64,000 bases of DNA from Protopterus annectens. Its lineage: Eukaryota; Chordata; Ceratodontiformes; Protopteridae. Location: contig NC_056725.1 in the NCBI RefSeq assembly GCF_019279795.1, forward strand, positions 1,747,701,626 to 1,747,765,625. The letters are read 5' to 3'. A program made the translations under genes and the position numbers. This document shows positions 30,080-42,648 of this stretch, one piece after another. Position 1 is the first letter of the stretch. The number at the start of each line of letters is the position of its first letter. The notes beneath the pieces are model-generated. The model was not told where the DNA came from and did no database searches. It was given only the letters and a program-made list of their open reading frames with translations.

Positions 30080-32582
30080 CTTGGACATCCCCAAGTAGAA
30101 CATGAGGTTACTTCATTGTGATCGTGTGGTCATCGGCAAGAAGTCCATCTGTAAAGGCAAGTGCAACCCATGCCGTTACCACATCTTTTTCCCAGTGAGA
30201 TGAATATTCATGGTTTCTTTCAGAAGTCCATTGGCTGCTTTCCAACCAGACAAAAAAAAGTAAATGCTACACACTCTTAAATTCTTCTTATTATTGTAGC
30301 TATTAGTTCTATGTGTAGTTTGCTCTCAATCTTTTTTAACTTGCCATGTTAGTTTTCGGATGGCCACTGATGTACCCAGGAAAAAAAAATCACTAACAGC
30401 TGAATCTGTGGGAGTCAGCAACCCCCCTAAGTATTTTCTGCTTTGCTTTTTTGAGTAGGAGAGGAGAGTGATTTGTTAAATTATGATTACTGAAAAATCT
30501 TTCATAAGGAAGTACATCTGAGAGGGGCTAAAAGTGTATAGACTTTCAAAGAAAGCAGCCTTAGCCCAGAAGACTTTTGCATCCCCCGTAACAAGTGACT
30601 GCAATTCTTGAATTAGCCGAGTTCCTCAGAAGAAGATTAGGGAACTTGAGGAGTCTCTAAAACACTATCAAAACACTGGAGCATGAATAATAATACTGTG
30701 GGAGGTCACCACAGAGTAATGACCTAACCAGGGATTAGGCCAAGGTCTGTGGTGCCTACATGATCTGCAGATGTGGTTCAGCTGTTCAGTCAATGAACTT
30801 ATGAAAACACTTCCCTTGCCCTAACCTTTTTTATTGCTAAGGAGGTTGATAATATGCCGAGTCACTAAAAGGGTTAGTTCTTTCCAGACCTTTAAGTTTG
30901 GTTTCCATTTGAGTAATGGTACTCTGCCCACAGCCAGATGCTGTTTCACAAGCATCTGTAGATGGTGTCTGTTTAAATTTAGAAACCTGATAGGAGACTC
31001 CCTTTCCCTGCATATGAAGTAAGACTTCACTGACATTCTGCCTATTTTACTGGACGTGAGTGATTTAAGCATTGGCATTTAGGAAACTCAGGATTACCCT
31101 ATTTTGGTTTGGGACAAAGCACAGTTCCAACTCATGTCTGGGGCTCTAACTCTGATTAGATAGGTGATAAGGTGATATTCAAACACGTGTCTGGGAGTTC
31201 CTTTCACTTTAGGTTGTAGAAGATTTACAGAGTAGTATTTTGCTCTGCTGTAGTGGTTGGAAAGGCAGAGAAGGAGAATGAATGGTCCTTCCTCAGGGGA
31301 GTCATTAGAATTATATTGGAATGAAAAGCCTATGGCCTTCTTGACCTGCTTCCACCAACCGTTGGACTTAAAAATGGACAACAAGGATATTTTCTCAGTC
31401 TATCCACCTAAAGATTTCTATTTCAGCGAAACATTGGCTGTAATGCGAGAAGTATTTTAATGAGAGTTAAGGAATTCTGTCCCTCTGAAATGAGATGACC
31501 GGATTGCTGAGTACTGGACATTTCAGTCTTGGTACCTTCCCTCCTCTGATAGGAAAATGTGAGGGCATGTTTGCTGTTGGCTCATATGTGCTACAGACTC
31601 CATCCTTAACCTCCTTAAATTCCAATACAGTTTACAGGATCCTGGACCAATTCCTAAAACATTTTTATAACCCTGTGGTGGATGCTGCAGTCATGGTTGT
31701 GGATAATGCTAGAGGTTTGAAAGTAGTCCAGAGTCTAAACATCTTGCTAGTGGCAGAAAAAATTGAATCCTGGCAAATATGGGAGATATTAATTACCTTT
31801 TTCTCCCTGAGTATCAGGACTGTCACCTTTCAAACTGTCATGGTTCAGTGTTAGCATTACAATCTGAAGGAAGATAGAGGATCTATCCCAGCCCAGGAGA
31901 TTTGGGATGCTTGTTTAAGAAACATTTTGTTAGACCTTCAGGAACAACCACTAAGGAAGCCATGTTATCAAATGTGTGTATACTGTATGGTTGATGCATG
32001 TTCTATGGTTGCTGTTCGCCCTGGCAGAGTCCCCAGCAAGCATGCCTTGGCTGTATGCTTATAGTCTTTCCCTGACATTCTGTCAAGGGTCAGTTTGTTA
32101 AAGTCCTATTTATGTAAAAGTAAACAATCTTTTTACCTTCAGTACCCAAAAACTTCTGGATCTGTCTTACTCATGGCCTGGTTTATTTCATAAAGCAAGC
32201 AAAGCATGAGAGACATAATTCATACAGGCTGTTTGAAAAGAAAAGGACGTCCTCAAACTATAATTGAAAACCAGCTCAACCAACCGGCAGATAGGTCAAG
32301 GTGCAGACCCCCACTACCAACAACAGTGTCAGTAACACATCTGTGACTCCCACCCCCTTCTCTTTAAGATATACAGGGGTCTAGGGAAGTAAATAGTGTG
32401 GGAAGAAATAGCCAGGGAATTGTTATGGCTAGGCTTGTATAGGCCCTAGGGCTGATAGCCTAGTACCAACCTATGAAACTATAATGGGGTGGGGCCTTTT
32501 GGTCCCTCATGATCTTGATCAAGTGGGTGATGGAGATGGTTAGACATGGGCTTTACTATACATTTTTTTCTGTACCCTTTTT
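30080..32582 (+). pseudogene. DIRS relic copy 3, Gag part and start of RT
   Basis: Very decayed. PPKDFYFSETLAVMREVF at 31407-31460 lines up with PPEDFSFSETLHSMREHF of DIRS copy 2, and VYRILDQFLKHFYNPVVDAA near 31630-31690 with its YYRVPEAHKYLFKSPRADPE. The segment ends at GLYYTFFSVP near 32551-32576, matching GFYSRLFLVP of the RT. A CR1-like LINE starts at 32583. A Cys-rich piece near 30130-30190 may be the Gag N-terminus. The start is approximate. Confidence 0.68.
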
Positions 32583-34006
32583 ATAGGTTCATAGGTAGGC
32601 TAGCTGCCCTTGTGGGGCATTTTAAGCCTAGCCAGTTTCCCTTTTGTGCTTGAATTAAGCTATCCAGTTTGGTGTTAGATTGGTCTTAGTCATCCCATGG
32701 TAGATAATTATATATTGCCCGTAGTAAGTATAGCTGATATCATACCGTAGATAATATGATGGCCCCACATATAGAAAAAAGCAGTTAGGAGATGCCTTTG
32801 TCCATTAGTAGTACAGGAGTCATTCCTGGTGTAAATTTTCTGTTTTTTATCCACAGATCTAAGCTGCACTTGTAAATGGTCAGGGATGAGCTTTGTTTTA
32901 CATGTTTTGGGGAGTCAGTTCCAGAGCAGCAGTATCCTCTGTGAGATGAACCTGTCAGTCCAAACCATTCTGTTGAAGCCGCAGAAGAGGTTTAGATCCC
33001 TAGACTGTGTATTTCTGATTCCATCTGACTTGGTGATGTGCAGTAAATCCATCAGTATTGGGAAGGGAGGATGTTTTTTATGTCAGACACAGGTCAGATC
33101 TTAGCAGTGTGTAGGATACTCAGTATAGTGACAGAGCTTTGAGTTGGTCCATCTAGAACATATTGTTCAGTCCTTTTATCCTTTTAGTAAGGTATCTCTG
33201 TGGACATTTCAGTTGTTGCATGTGTCTAGGCAGGTACATGGCAAAGAGGGACATTATATACTCCATGATTGGCCTAATGAGGGGGCTGAGTAAAGGGGAA
33301 CAATGACATTCTAGATCTAGACACAATTCCTTTGTTTATAAGCTGTACAATATAGGAATTTCTTACAACAATGGACACATGTTAGTTGAAAGTTAGGTCA
33401 CTGTCTACTTAAGTTCCCAGATCTAGAACAACTAGATCATTTCTTAGGGGCATATTGTTAATATGGTAGATCCCCAGGGCAGATAACTTCCCAAAGGGTA
33501 TGATATGCATTTCTTGGCATGTATTTTCAGTCCAGTGATTTTTGGCACAAGTTATTTATTTGGGACAAACCTTCTTGCAGGATGGCTAAATCATTTTGGG
33601 ATTCAGTGACTGCTCCTAGCTTGCAGTCCTTTGCAAACTTAGTCAGCCAGATCCCTTTGGTAACATCATTCACAGTCAGTTCAGTGCATTGCTGAGTTGT
33701 GCTTTTGAGATTATGAACATAACTGAAAGGGCCCATTATTGATCGTCTTTGGCTTGGGTAGATAATTTAGCCATAAACTTGGCTTTGGTGGATTTTCTTA
33801 AGATCTTGAGTTGGTTGTTTATTTCAGTGATGAGGGCTGTAGCATTCTGTGAATTACTGTTCGTATTTTTGGTCAAAATTCTCTTCCTTTTATTGTAAAG
33901 CATTTCTAGGCATACTCTCTTTATCAGAGAGCCATTTGTTGTACGCATTGCCTGTTCTTCGGCAATGGCTGAATTATAAGTCAGTGAAAGTGGTCTGTTT
34001 TTTGTG
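32583..34006 (-). mobile_element. CR1-like LINE, internally deleted, inserted in DIRS relic 3
   Basis: The 3' tail ATAGGTTCATAGG at 32583 (on the minus strand CTATGAACCTAT) and the adjoining AAGCCTAGCCAG block recur in five copies in this window. Coding remnants match the larger copy: KFAKDCKLGAVTESQNDL..LQEGL near 33665-33565, then an abrupt join near 33740 to the pre-RT linker (MLYNKRKRILTKN near 33905-33865). The RT core is deleted. The flanks TTTCTGTACC (left) and TTTCTTGGTACC (right) look like a target duplication within the DIRS RT. Confidence 0.8.
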
Positions 34007-36840
34007 ATTTCTTGGTACCAAAAAGGAGGACCAGCAAGCACAAATCCCCAGTGCATCCAAATTAAAGAAGTATGTGGCAGTGAATTTCAGAATGGTCATG
34101 CTGCAGTCAGTTCTATTACTGTAGATGCAGAATATCTTTCTTATCACTCTGAACATGAAAGACTGCTCTCTGCACAATCCTTTTCACAAGGTATTCAGCA
34201 CTGCAGTTTAGGGAGGGCATTGAGGGTCCTTTTATTACTTTACCTCCTTGCTGTTTGACCTCTGTACTGCAGGGTCTTAACCAAATACATTGTTCAAGTC
34301 TTTGCATACCTGGCACTAAAAGGCGATACATACCCCTGTCTGAATGGCAGAGTGTTACAGACTGTCTCTGAAGAAGATCCTCAAAGGGCCTTGATCCTCC
34401 TGATCCACTGATTCCACAGTAAAGGGATGATATTGAATATTCTGATGTCCAGCTTGAAACTTTCCCAGTAGAAGAAATACCTGAATGCTATCCTAATCGC
34501 AAGGTTTGCAGTGTTTCACTGCCCAAAACAAGATCATCAAAACTTTCTAGGTAATCTCCGAAGTTTCAGCATGGATATTTCTTAAAGCCCTGAGCTTCAT
34601 GTTCTTTTCCATATGGATAACACTTCACACAGGATTACAGATGAGAAAGATCTAGCTGTGAGTAAAGAGTAATTGGAAGATGCACAAGCAGGCTTTAGAA
34701 TATGTTCTGCATCTCATCCCAGTCAGAATAAGAGAATTTGAATGGTGACCCAAACAGGTGTTCAGTAAACCAAGGCTGCTTTTGCCCCTACCTCCAATCC
34801 AAATCACAGACTTGCTACCGGTGCATTGGATTGTGGGGATGTGAGGGGGGTGAATTTGCTGTAGCTCAGAGTTCAGGACAGATGGCCATAGATGGAAAAC
34901 AGGAAGCAAATCAACCTGATGGAGATGTTGGGCATGCATGATGCCATCTTGTTTTTTTTTTTCATTTCTGAGTTCACAGGTCCTGTAGGTAGTCACAGGC
35001 AATACAGTAGGTCAGTAAGAAGGGGATGTACCATCATAACCCCTCTGCAGGTTATCCATGATAGTTTAGAATTGCAGTTTTTCAAAGGCTATACACATAG
35101 ATAACCTACTTTTGAAGCTAATGCAACTCCTTTATCCTATCCGAGGCAGAGAAGAGATGGCCTTAGATGAATGAAAGCTGGTTAGGACAGCCTTTTTAAC
35201 AGCCACAGAAATATGGGGTAGCCAAAACCCAAATCTGTGTGCCTCACAAGTAGTACCAAGTGAAGAAATTCTGTTCAGGCACAGCCCTTTGAGCAGCTCT
35301 GGCTGTTATTTGCCTTTCCCCCATTTCTATTTCCATTGATTCCAAAGTGCATCTGAAGGTAAGAGAAAAAGAAAGACTTGTTTTGGTTGTTTCCTGTTGG
35401 TAAGACAGTTCTGGTTCTCCCAAGTGATGCTGATAAGCAAAAAATATTACATCCCTTTTTATTCAAATGCAGACTACTGACTTAGCAACAAGAGATTGTG
35501 GTCTACTTTATGCTCGAAGGACGTTGGTTAATGGCTTGGGATACTTCACCCTAGTTTACCAGAGTCATTTTTGCCCCTCTGCAGAGTGTCATGTGTTGCA
35601 GGAGGATCAAAGACCATGTCCAGCTCATCTATCCAAGTGGGAATATGCTTTCTGTTTGTGAAGAAGCCAGCACTAATGCCTAATAGGGTGTGTGTTATTA
35701 TGGAAATAATGGCCTGCCTAGGTGTGTGATGAGGTCCAGCTCTGCAGGTGGAAGTCCTGCCCCCACCCACCCCTTGGCATGGCTGTTATTTCCCCTATAA
35801 TGCTCACCCTGGAAGTTATTAATGCATTTAGAAAATGCACTGTCTGTGAAATTCTGTTTTTTTTTTAATTTGTATATACATTTATATATTTTTGATGTAA
35901 AGTAGTTTGCCTGCCTAATGTTTTGAACTTGCTGTAGCATATATTATTGTTGGAGGAAATAGTTTGGATGTTAACACGCACACATACATACATACATATA
36001 CAATGTGCCCAGCAGTTACATCTACTTTCCTGGATGAATACATTTCAGACATCTTATTGTGATCCAAATAATAAAATGAATACAGTGCAAAACATTGCAG
36101 CCCCACCCCCATGCCTTTCAACTGTCCCTAATTTTGCTGTGCCTCTCAAGAATATTCGATTTTCTGGTAAACCACTTAAGATTCTGGTCAGTCAATGAAA
36201 CCAGTCATTATATGGTCATACTTATAGGAAAATGCATTTTCATGGAAAACCTCTTGCTCTTTAAGTGAACTAGAATTATATTTAGAAATTGTGCCTGATT
36301 TCCGGTATTTTGCCCTCATATTTTTATCTTTATACATGGTTCCTGAGCAAAGAAAGTTAATAGTTTATGCATTGTCACTTGCTCAGTCTCTCTTTTCTCT
36401 CTCTTCTTCCCAGTAAACAAATGTAAAATAAATAATAAAATAAGTAAATTTTTGGTTACTTTTGTTTTTCTCCGTCTCACCCACAAACACACGCACTTGT
36501 TTACTTTTTTTTTTTTGTTTTAACTTCATGTTCTCTCAACAGCAAAGCCACACTTAGTAAGGTAAACAAATGCAACTGTTTACTTGCTTTTTTTCCCAAT
36601 CTGCACTTCATGGAAGCTTAATATGCTGTTGTGAAGCTATGAACTTTTTTTTTTTTTTAACTAGGTGATATCTGTGCACAACACCCTGTTGGAGAACAAG
36701 CATTTTCCTGTAGGGTGATGATGTACATTTAGTCCATTATCTAACCCAGTTTTGCACTGCTCCTCTGATCTTGCAGTGCTGATCAGAATTGTCATACTGA
36801 TGTTAGCTTATTCTGTCAAGTTACATTTATCTGTCCTCTT
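34007..36840 (+). pseudogene. DIRS relic copy 3, RT/RNase H part
   Basis: It resumes at TTGGTACCAAAAAGG (VPKK of the DIRS RT). Frames with indels give FRMVMLQSVL, LITLNMKDCSLHNPF and VLTKYIVQVFAYLALKGDTYP near 34070-34340. These match the FKMLTLQQLL, VTLDLKEAYLHVP and VFTKVLAPVIAYF..QGIQIYP blocks of DIRS copy 2. KQINLMEM near 34900 matches the HINMKEM of RNase H. Beyond about 35100 I cannot follow it clearly. Another CR1-like LINE begins at 36841. Confidence 0.65.
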
Positions 36841-37021
36841 ATAGGTTCATAGGTTCATACTAGGCTGTCTGCCCTAGGGCATTTATAAGCCTAGCCAGAG
36901 TGTGTGTGGCTTTCACCACCCCTTAGGATGAGAATAATATACCCATTAGTTTGCTGTGCCTCTGTCCAGCAGTGATACAGAGATGATTCCCGGGGTAAAC
37001 CTACGATCTCCCATCCACTCG

Positions 37022-39424
37022 TCAAGATTTCTCTTGAACAGTCAGTGAGGGGCTCTGCCTCACATGGACTGGGATTCTGTTCCATAGTGTAGGGAGTCTC
37101 TGGGTGATGAATCTGTCCCTCCAGCACGTCCTATTTATATCCGTGTTGAGGTTTAAGTCTCTTGCTCTCGTGGCTCTAGTGGATTTGGATTTTTTCAGGT
37201 GGAGCATGTCCATTAATTCCGGGTTGGACATGGCCTTGTATGTCAGGCACAGATCACCTCTGAGCAGACGGTATGAGACTGAATAGAGCTGGAGTTTCTT
37301 CAGTCGGGCATCATATGACATATGTAGAAATTGTTAAGTTGTTAGACAATCAGCCCAGCCAGTCCCACCAGCAGGAAGGATTTTTACTCAAAGGTTCTTT
37401 TTAGGTTCCAAAGAAAACAGGGGAGGGGAGGCCCTAGGCTGAGTTACCCTAATACTACCCTTCAAGAAAGAAAGAAAAAGTTAATGGGTCTTCGATCGAT
37501 CCTTCCATTTCTACAGAAGAGACGGGTGGATGTGGATGCTAGATAGAAGAGGATGCATACACATACAACAAAATGGCCAGGGCAGATCCAGATCATTGCG
37601 CGCCCGGCTGGGAGCCAGTCACTTTCAATTTCGGCCCTGCCCCTTGGTCTGACCTCAGCCCCCAGGGTCTTCACCAAATGCATGGTAGTTGAGCCCCTTT
37701 ATCCTTTTGGTGAGGAACTTTTGGGGTCTTTCCAACTGCTGCAGGTGTCGGGTAAGGTACATTCCGATTGGGGCGTTGTACTCAATCATTGGTCTGATAA
37801 GTGAAGAGTACAGGGGTACAATGACCTCTCCTGATCTGGATGTGAATCCCTTCATGATCAGGTGGGCAATGTAGAAGGTCTTCCTAACCACTTTGACAAT
37901 GTGTGTGTCAAAAGAGAGGTTATTGTCAACTTGGGTCCCCAGGTCCCTGATAACTTCTTCCATGTTTAATGGATTGCCACCTATGTGGTAATTAGGGGTT
38001 ACCTTGTTTTTCCCAAAGGGTATGACTATACATTTTTTGGCATTTAGCTTAAGGCCATGGCTCTGGCACCAGTTATCCATTTCTATGAGACCTCTCTGGA
38101 GGATGTCTGTGTCTGATGGAGTGTCAATTATGGTGCCCAGTTTGCAGTCATCTGCAAATTTTGTCAGCCACAATCCCCCTATGTTTGCCTGCACTTCAGA
38201 AAAATAAATGCCGAACAAGAGGGGCCCAGGACTGAGCCCTGTGGGACACCGCTCGTGACCGGCTTAGAGTCTGACATGGCACCAGCAACTCTAACCCTGT
38301 GTGTTCTGTCCTTAAGTCAGTTTGCAACCCATCTTGTGACATATGGGTTTACATCTAAGCTGGTGAGCTTTTCTATGATGCCCGAGTGGGGTATTGTGTC
38401 GAACGCTTTTGCTAGGTCAAGGTAGGCTGTGTGAACTGCCTTACCCTCATCAATGGCCTTAGTGACTGTTTCGAAAAAGTCGACCAAGTTCAAGAGGCAG
38501 GATCTGCCCTTGACAAAGCCAAATTGGGAAGGATCCAGTGTCTGTAGGTCCCCAATGTCTTTATTTATGAGTTCCATTATGATCCTCTCCATAGCTTTGC
38601 AGACAAGGCTCGTCAAGCTTATGGGCGGTAATTTCCAGGGTCCGTAGAAGCACCGCCTTTGTGGAGTGGGACCACAGTTGCCGTACGCCATTCTTTGGGT
38701 ACATATCCTGTAGTAAGGCTAAGATTAAACAGCAGCCTTATGTGTGGGTTTAGTTCCTCATTGAGTTCGTGTAGCACACAGCCGGGGACACCGTCTGGTC
38801 CCATTGATGCTGTGTTTTTTGCTTTAGAGAGAGCAGCTCTCACCTGGGCATCTGAGATGTTTGGGAGGCTAGACTCTGGTGGGATAGATATTTCTCCTTT
38901 GGGGGAGGGAGGGAGAAATTTGCACTGAACCTGTCTGCCAGTATGTTGGCAATGTCTGTGGGTTCAGTGATTTTTATCATTTTGGACTAATTCTGAGCAT
39001 ATCTGGGAGTTTCCACCCAGGTTTCTAACTTAGCTAAAGAAGGCTTTATGATTGTCTTTTGTGTCATTAGCGATTTTTCTCTCAAAGTTGGCCTTGAATG
39101 ATTTTATGAGTGATCGTAGTTTTTGCTAGTATTGATCAGAGATGCCTTCCCTTTTACGGATTTTGCTCTGTCATGTAGTAGCTTTCTCCTCTTGTTGTAG
39201 AGTTTGTTTATGGCTGGGGTCCACCAGACCTGGCGCCTGCCTTTGGTGGAAAGGGTCTTAATTTTATTAGGGATTGCTTGATCCATACATTCCTGGAGGT
39301 GCTCGTAGAAGGCATTTGTAAGGGTTTCAGCAGCGTGGGTTGTGGTTTCCACTGGCTCGGGGGCCTTGAAGGATACCACTCCAGTCTTAAGAAGTGTGAA
39401 GTTTGCTTTTGAGAAGTTCTTCAC
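37022..39424 (-). pseudogene. CR1-like LINE reverse transcriptase, frameshifted
   Basis: RT blocks on the minus strand are GPDGVPGCVLHEL near 38805, EWRTATVVPLHKGG near 38695, YRPISLTSLV, SQFGFVKGRSCLLNLVDFF near 38530, AYLDLAKAFDTIPHSG near 38430-38385, and the catalytic FADDCKLG near 38155. After that come LKLNAKKC near 38055 and the terminal YDARLKKLQLYSVSYR near 37317-37270. At least three frame changes split it (near 39110, 38620 and 38220). The YMSYDAR junction is interrupted by the foreign fragment at 37322-37684. It would copy LINE RNA at a nicked target, but this copy is dead. Confidence 0.88.
37322..37684 (+). mobile_element. DIRS-type RT fragment inside the CR1-like LINE
   Basis: The LINE reads ...GLNY on one side and MSYDARLKK... 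on the other, so these 363 bp are an insertion. The + strand encodes, in shifting frames, VPKKTGEGRP near 37407, LRSILPFLQK near 37484-37512 and SALPLGLTSAPRVFTKCM near 37632-37683. This is the RT fingers/palm order of DIRS-like elements, but of a different lineage from the three DIRS copies here (LRSILPFLQK instead of LQQLLP). Only about 100 codons are present, with internal deletions and no terminal repeats. Confidence 0.8.
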
Positions 39425-40367
39425 TGTGGTCTTTTTTGCTGGGGGTGGGCGGGATGTGGATCTCTAGTGAGATTAATTTATGGTCTGATCTCACCAATGA
39501 GGGATATACTTCCGGTGTGGAGCATTTTGTCCCCATGTTTGTGATGATCAGGTCTATTATATTTTCTCCTCTTGTGGGGATGGTGACTAGTTGTTCCATA
39601 GCATTTGAGTTTATGAACTCAAGGAACCTTTGAGCTAGGGTGTTGGGGCTTGAGTAATGTTCCCAGTCTATGTTTGGGTAGTTGAAGTCACCCAATATGA
39701 TGGTGTTTGGAGAGACATTCATACTCTCCAGTGTCTTCAGGAAGGCTGTGTGGGTTTCCCGAGTTTGAGAAGGTGGTCTGTAGCATGTTACAAACTGTAG
39801 GGCAGTTTTACCTATGGTTAATTGCACCTGGATGGTCTCCGATGCTTCGTGCATTGCCACTAACCTGGAGGTGTGGGTATCCTTTATGAATATGGATACT
39901 CCCCCTCCTTTTGTGGTTCGGTCCGGATTTTGGGGCCGGAATGCATGATATGAGGTATAACCTGATAGTGCTGGGGTGCTCTCAGGAGCCTTGAACCAGG
40001 TTTCAGTCACAGCACAGACATCGATGTTCTCCATACTGAGGAGGGCTTCGAGGGCATGCATCTTTAGGTTTAGACTTCTGGCATTGAGCAGTATTACCCT
40101 TAGTTTTTCTCCATTTTTGTTTTCTAGGGCGGTAGGTTTATCATTTGAGCCTTGCCTAAAAAAGGCACTATGGGGGTGGCAAGAGCCTTTGCAATATCCG
40201 GAAGCCCAGGGGTGACAGGTGCAAGCCGTCCCTTGCGAAGCAGCATGGCTTGTCAAGCATGTCATCCCAGGCAGACAGTGACTATCGCATTCTGCTGCAT
40301 CTCTGGTTCCAGTAAACTCTGCAGATAAGTCGTTCTTCTTGTGCGTCATGCTCCACTGGTAAGTCAT
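39387..40367 (-). pseudogene. CR1-like LINE endonuclease domain, open
   Basis: A 326-residue open frame. After an N-terminal region with several Cys and His residues (1-75), the APE-type endonuclease shows LLNARSLNLK, VCAVTETWF, GGGVSIFIKD, TIILGDFNYPNIDWE, NIIDLIITN and the terminal SDHKLISLEI. All canonical catalytic blocks are present. The frame then shifts near 39400-39424 into the linker, so the endonuclease is intact but uncoupled from the RT. The chosen ATG at 40367 is only the first in the open frame. Confidence 0.88.
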
Positions 40368-40384
40368 CAGTTTAGGGCCTGCTC

Positions 40385-41340
40385 TTCATTAAAGTGCTCA
40401 TCTTTCCTGTTTTTTGAATCTGACAATACAATTAATGTAAAATACTTACCCTGGAAGGCTACCTTTGATAGTCACTGCTTCAGTCAGGAGGACTTCTAAG
40501 CTACAGGCTTTAATATGCAGGAAACTAGCATAATTGTTAAGACTATGCCCTCCTTCTAGCCTCAAGTAGTTTCTCAAAGCTGTCTGTAAACCACTTCATA
40601 GAACTACTGACATCATATCCTAAGCCAGATAACAAGAGTGAGAGGTTTCTGCTTGCTTTGGCTTTACATAGGCAACTTGGGTTCTCTGCCAACAGAACAA
40701 AAGATGTTTGTGTTCTTGCAAGGAAGTTAGACAGACCAGCTTCAAAACAGTCTCCAAATGGCTCGTCACTTGCATCACATTCTGTAATAATATCTAGGCA
40801 TTACCTGGTGTATCTGGTCTTGCCTCATTCTGTACAAATATTTATGAATAGTTAAAAGCTTTGCTATGCATATCTGCTAAATTCTAGCCCTACTCCACTG
40901 TGCAACTGAGTAGGACCCCTTCTTGATGGCTGCCATATTAGAGTGAAGTTTTCCCCAAAATGTTCTTTTCCCTACACTACATTACGTATTCCCATAGCAC
41001 AGCTTTTTTTGCTTCAGATTCTCTGCCTTCACATAGAATAGCAGTACTATGAAGTTCTGAATAGCTACTTTAAGAATTCCTTGGACAAAGTAGGCCTATA
41101 TTTTTTATAGTAATTCCTCTAATGCCATCCTTTTCCAAGTATAATTACATGGGCTGCTTGGGTTTTATTTGTGATTAAGTGATTGATTTGTTGGAAAGCT
41201 TGAAGCTTTTTTTAAAGTTTCCTCTACTTATCAACATGGTCAGACAGACTTGCTAGGCTTCCTTAGCTGCTCCCCCATTCATGGTAATGCAGTTAGCTCT
41301 TCTATGCCCAGCAACTCTGCAGTCCTAGACATTCCATAGG
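40385..41340 (+). pseudogene. DIRS relic copy 3, tyrosine recombinase part
   Basis: FFESDNTINVKYLPWKATF (with indels) near 40407-40470 lines up with PFEPAFSADLQFLSWKTAL of DIRS copy 1. The next block, IVTASVRRTSKLQALI, matches AITSARRVSELHAL, including the catalytic Arg. SFKTVSKWLVTCITFCNN near 40740-40790 matches the KQTISKWIGHCIRFCYT block. It continues the relic broken at 36840. The end is approximate, as no terminal repeat is identifiable. Confidence 0.68.
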
Positions 41341-41985
41341 TTTGTAGCTTCAGAAAGAAGGAGCAAAGGCAAGGCTGCAAAAACCTTGTTGTTTAGACCT
41401 TTCTTTAAACAAAAAGGCCTTATTGTAATGGATAATTGTAGTAGTTGTGGGAATCTCAGAAAGTTTCATGCAAAACCATCATGGTGTGTTTTGATGAAGC
41501 TGAGTGGTAGAGTTATGAAATGACTAAGTCTACAACAAAAATGCACTATAGGATAAGGAAAATGTTTTTAGATCATAATTGGCATTTACATGAGTTCTCT
41601 TGGATGACTGCACTTTTTACTTTTGCTGTATAGTTCATTGATCTGTATCATTTTGACTCCATATAGTTTGAGATTGTGCTGACATGTTAGTAGTAAAATA
41701 TACCAACTTCTCATTTTTTCCTGTATAGTTCTGACGTTTTGTTTATTTTGCCATTATTACTGTCCATGTAAGTGCGTTGGTTGTACTTTTTCTAACACTT
41801 TGTCTTAAATAATGTGTGCATTTCCCTTGAGCTCAAAATCAAAAACTCACCAAGGTTGTGGCTGAAAATTGTCCTTAGCTCACATATCCATTTATCAAGT
41901 AAATAAACAGAAATAAAATTTGATATCTAACTTTGAAGACCTTCCTTGATGGGAATTAGGACTTTGTTTTTGCCCACTTCATTGA
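41341..41985. other. Intron segment without recognised feature
   Basis: AT-rich sequence with no ORF or repeat match I can support. Confidence 0.45.
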
Positions 41986-41989
41986 TAAT

Positions 41990-42430
41990 CGTCTGACAGT
42001 TTTTTTTAGAAGAGCCTATGTTTGGGCATGTTTCACTATCAAAAGCTGGAGTTGTAGTTGATCGAAAGTCAGTTCAAGGAAAGTACCCTTTAAAAAGTGC
42101 ACAATTCCAAACTGCAGTAGTCCGAATTCATAATAATGAATGTACAGCATGATTTATTATTATGAGTTCAGCAATGTGAATGGAGATCATGGTAGTGAGG
42201 ATCAGAGAATTTACCTCTTTCTTCACTGTAGTGCGATCTCAGAGTTGATATATATAATTTGCATTGGGTGTGTGGGGGGGGGGTACGGGGGGGCTTGTCT
42301 TCTGAAAAAATGTTTAAAAAATTGTGCTGTTGACGTGAAAGTCTAATGGCAAGTGAAGCAGAATATTCTGGGTGTCTGATGGCATCCGCAGCTATTTCAA
42401 ATAATGTTGAATGTGGACATTGGACAACTG
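41990..42430. repeat. Hairpin-rich repeat, diverged copy
   Basis: Shares CTGTAGTGCGATCTCRGAGT (42226-42245) with 47337-47356, followed by a G-rich run and AAAATTGTGCTGTTG, in the same order as the 47.2-kb copy. An imperfect inverted repeat is visible: GAATTCATAATAATGAATG against CATGATTTATTATTATGAGT near 42125-42170. No ORF. The boundaries are uncertain. Confidence 0.5.
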
Positions 42431-42648
42431 ACGTTTAACATTGTATATCAAAAATTTTTCTTATTTCTGACATTAAACAAAGAAATGTCATTCTTTGTTT
42501 TGATAGTAAAACTTTGGGCACATGTACTCAATACTGGCACACTTTCTGATGCCACCCCTTACTTGGGTAGGTACACCCAGTTTCTAAGCTCCCCAATTTC
42601 TTTTCTACCCTTCACAGAGCTCATATCTTAATTTTGGTGCAGGTCTCA

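Larger units (their letters stand above)
36841..40370 (-). mobile_element. CR1-like LINE, nearly full ORF2, inserted in DIRS relic 3
   Basis: The most complete CR1-like copy. The minus-strand order is endonuclease (40367-39387), linker, RT (38843-37655) and C-terminus (37321-37022), then a 3' tail at 36841 of direct CTATGAAC-type 8-mers, the kind of tail CR1-like LINEs have. The left flank is the DIRS relic, and DIRS recombinase sequence resumes just right of 40370. A 363-bp DIRS-type fragment (37322-37684) interrupts the C-terminal part. No ORF1 is visible, so the 5' end is probably truncated. Confidence 0.88.
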
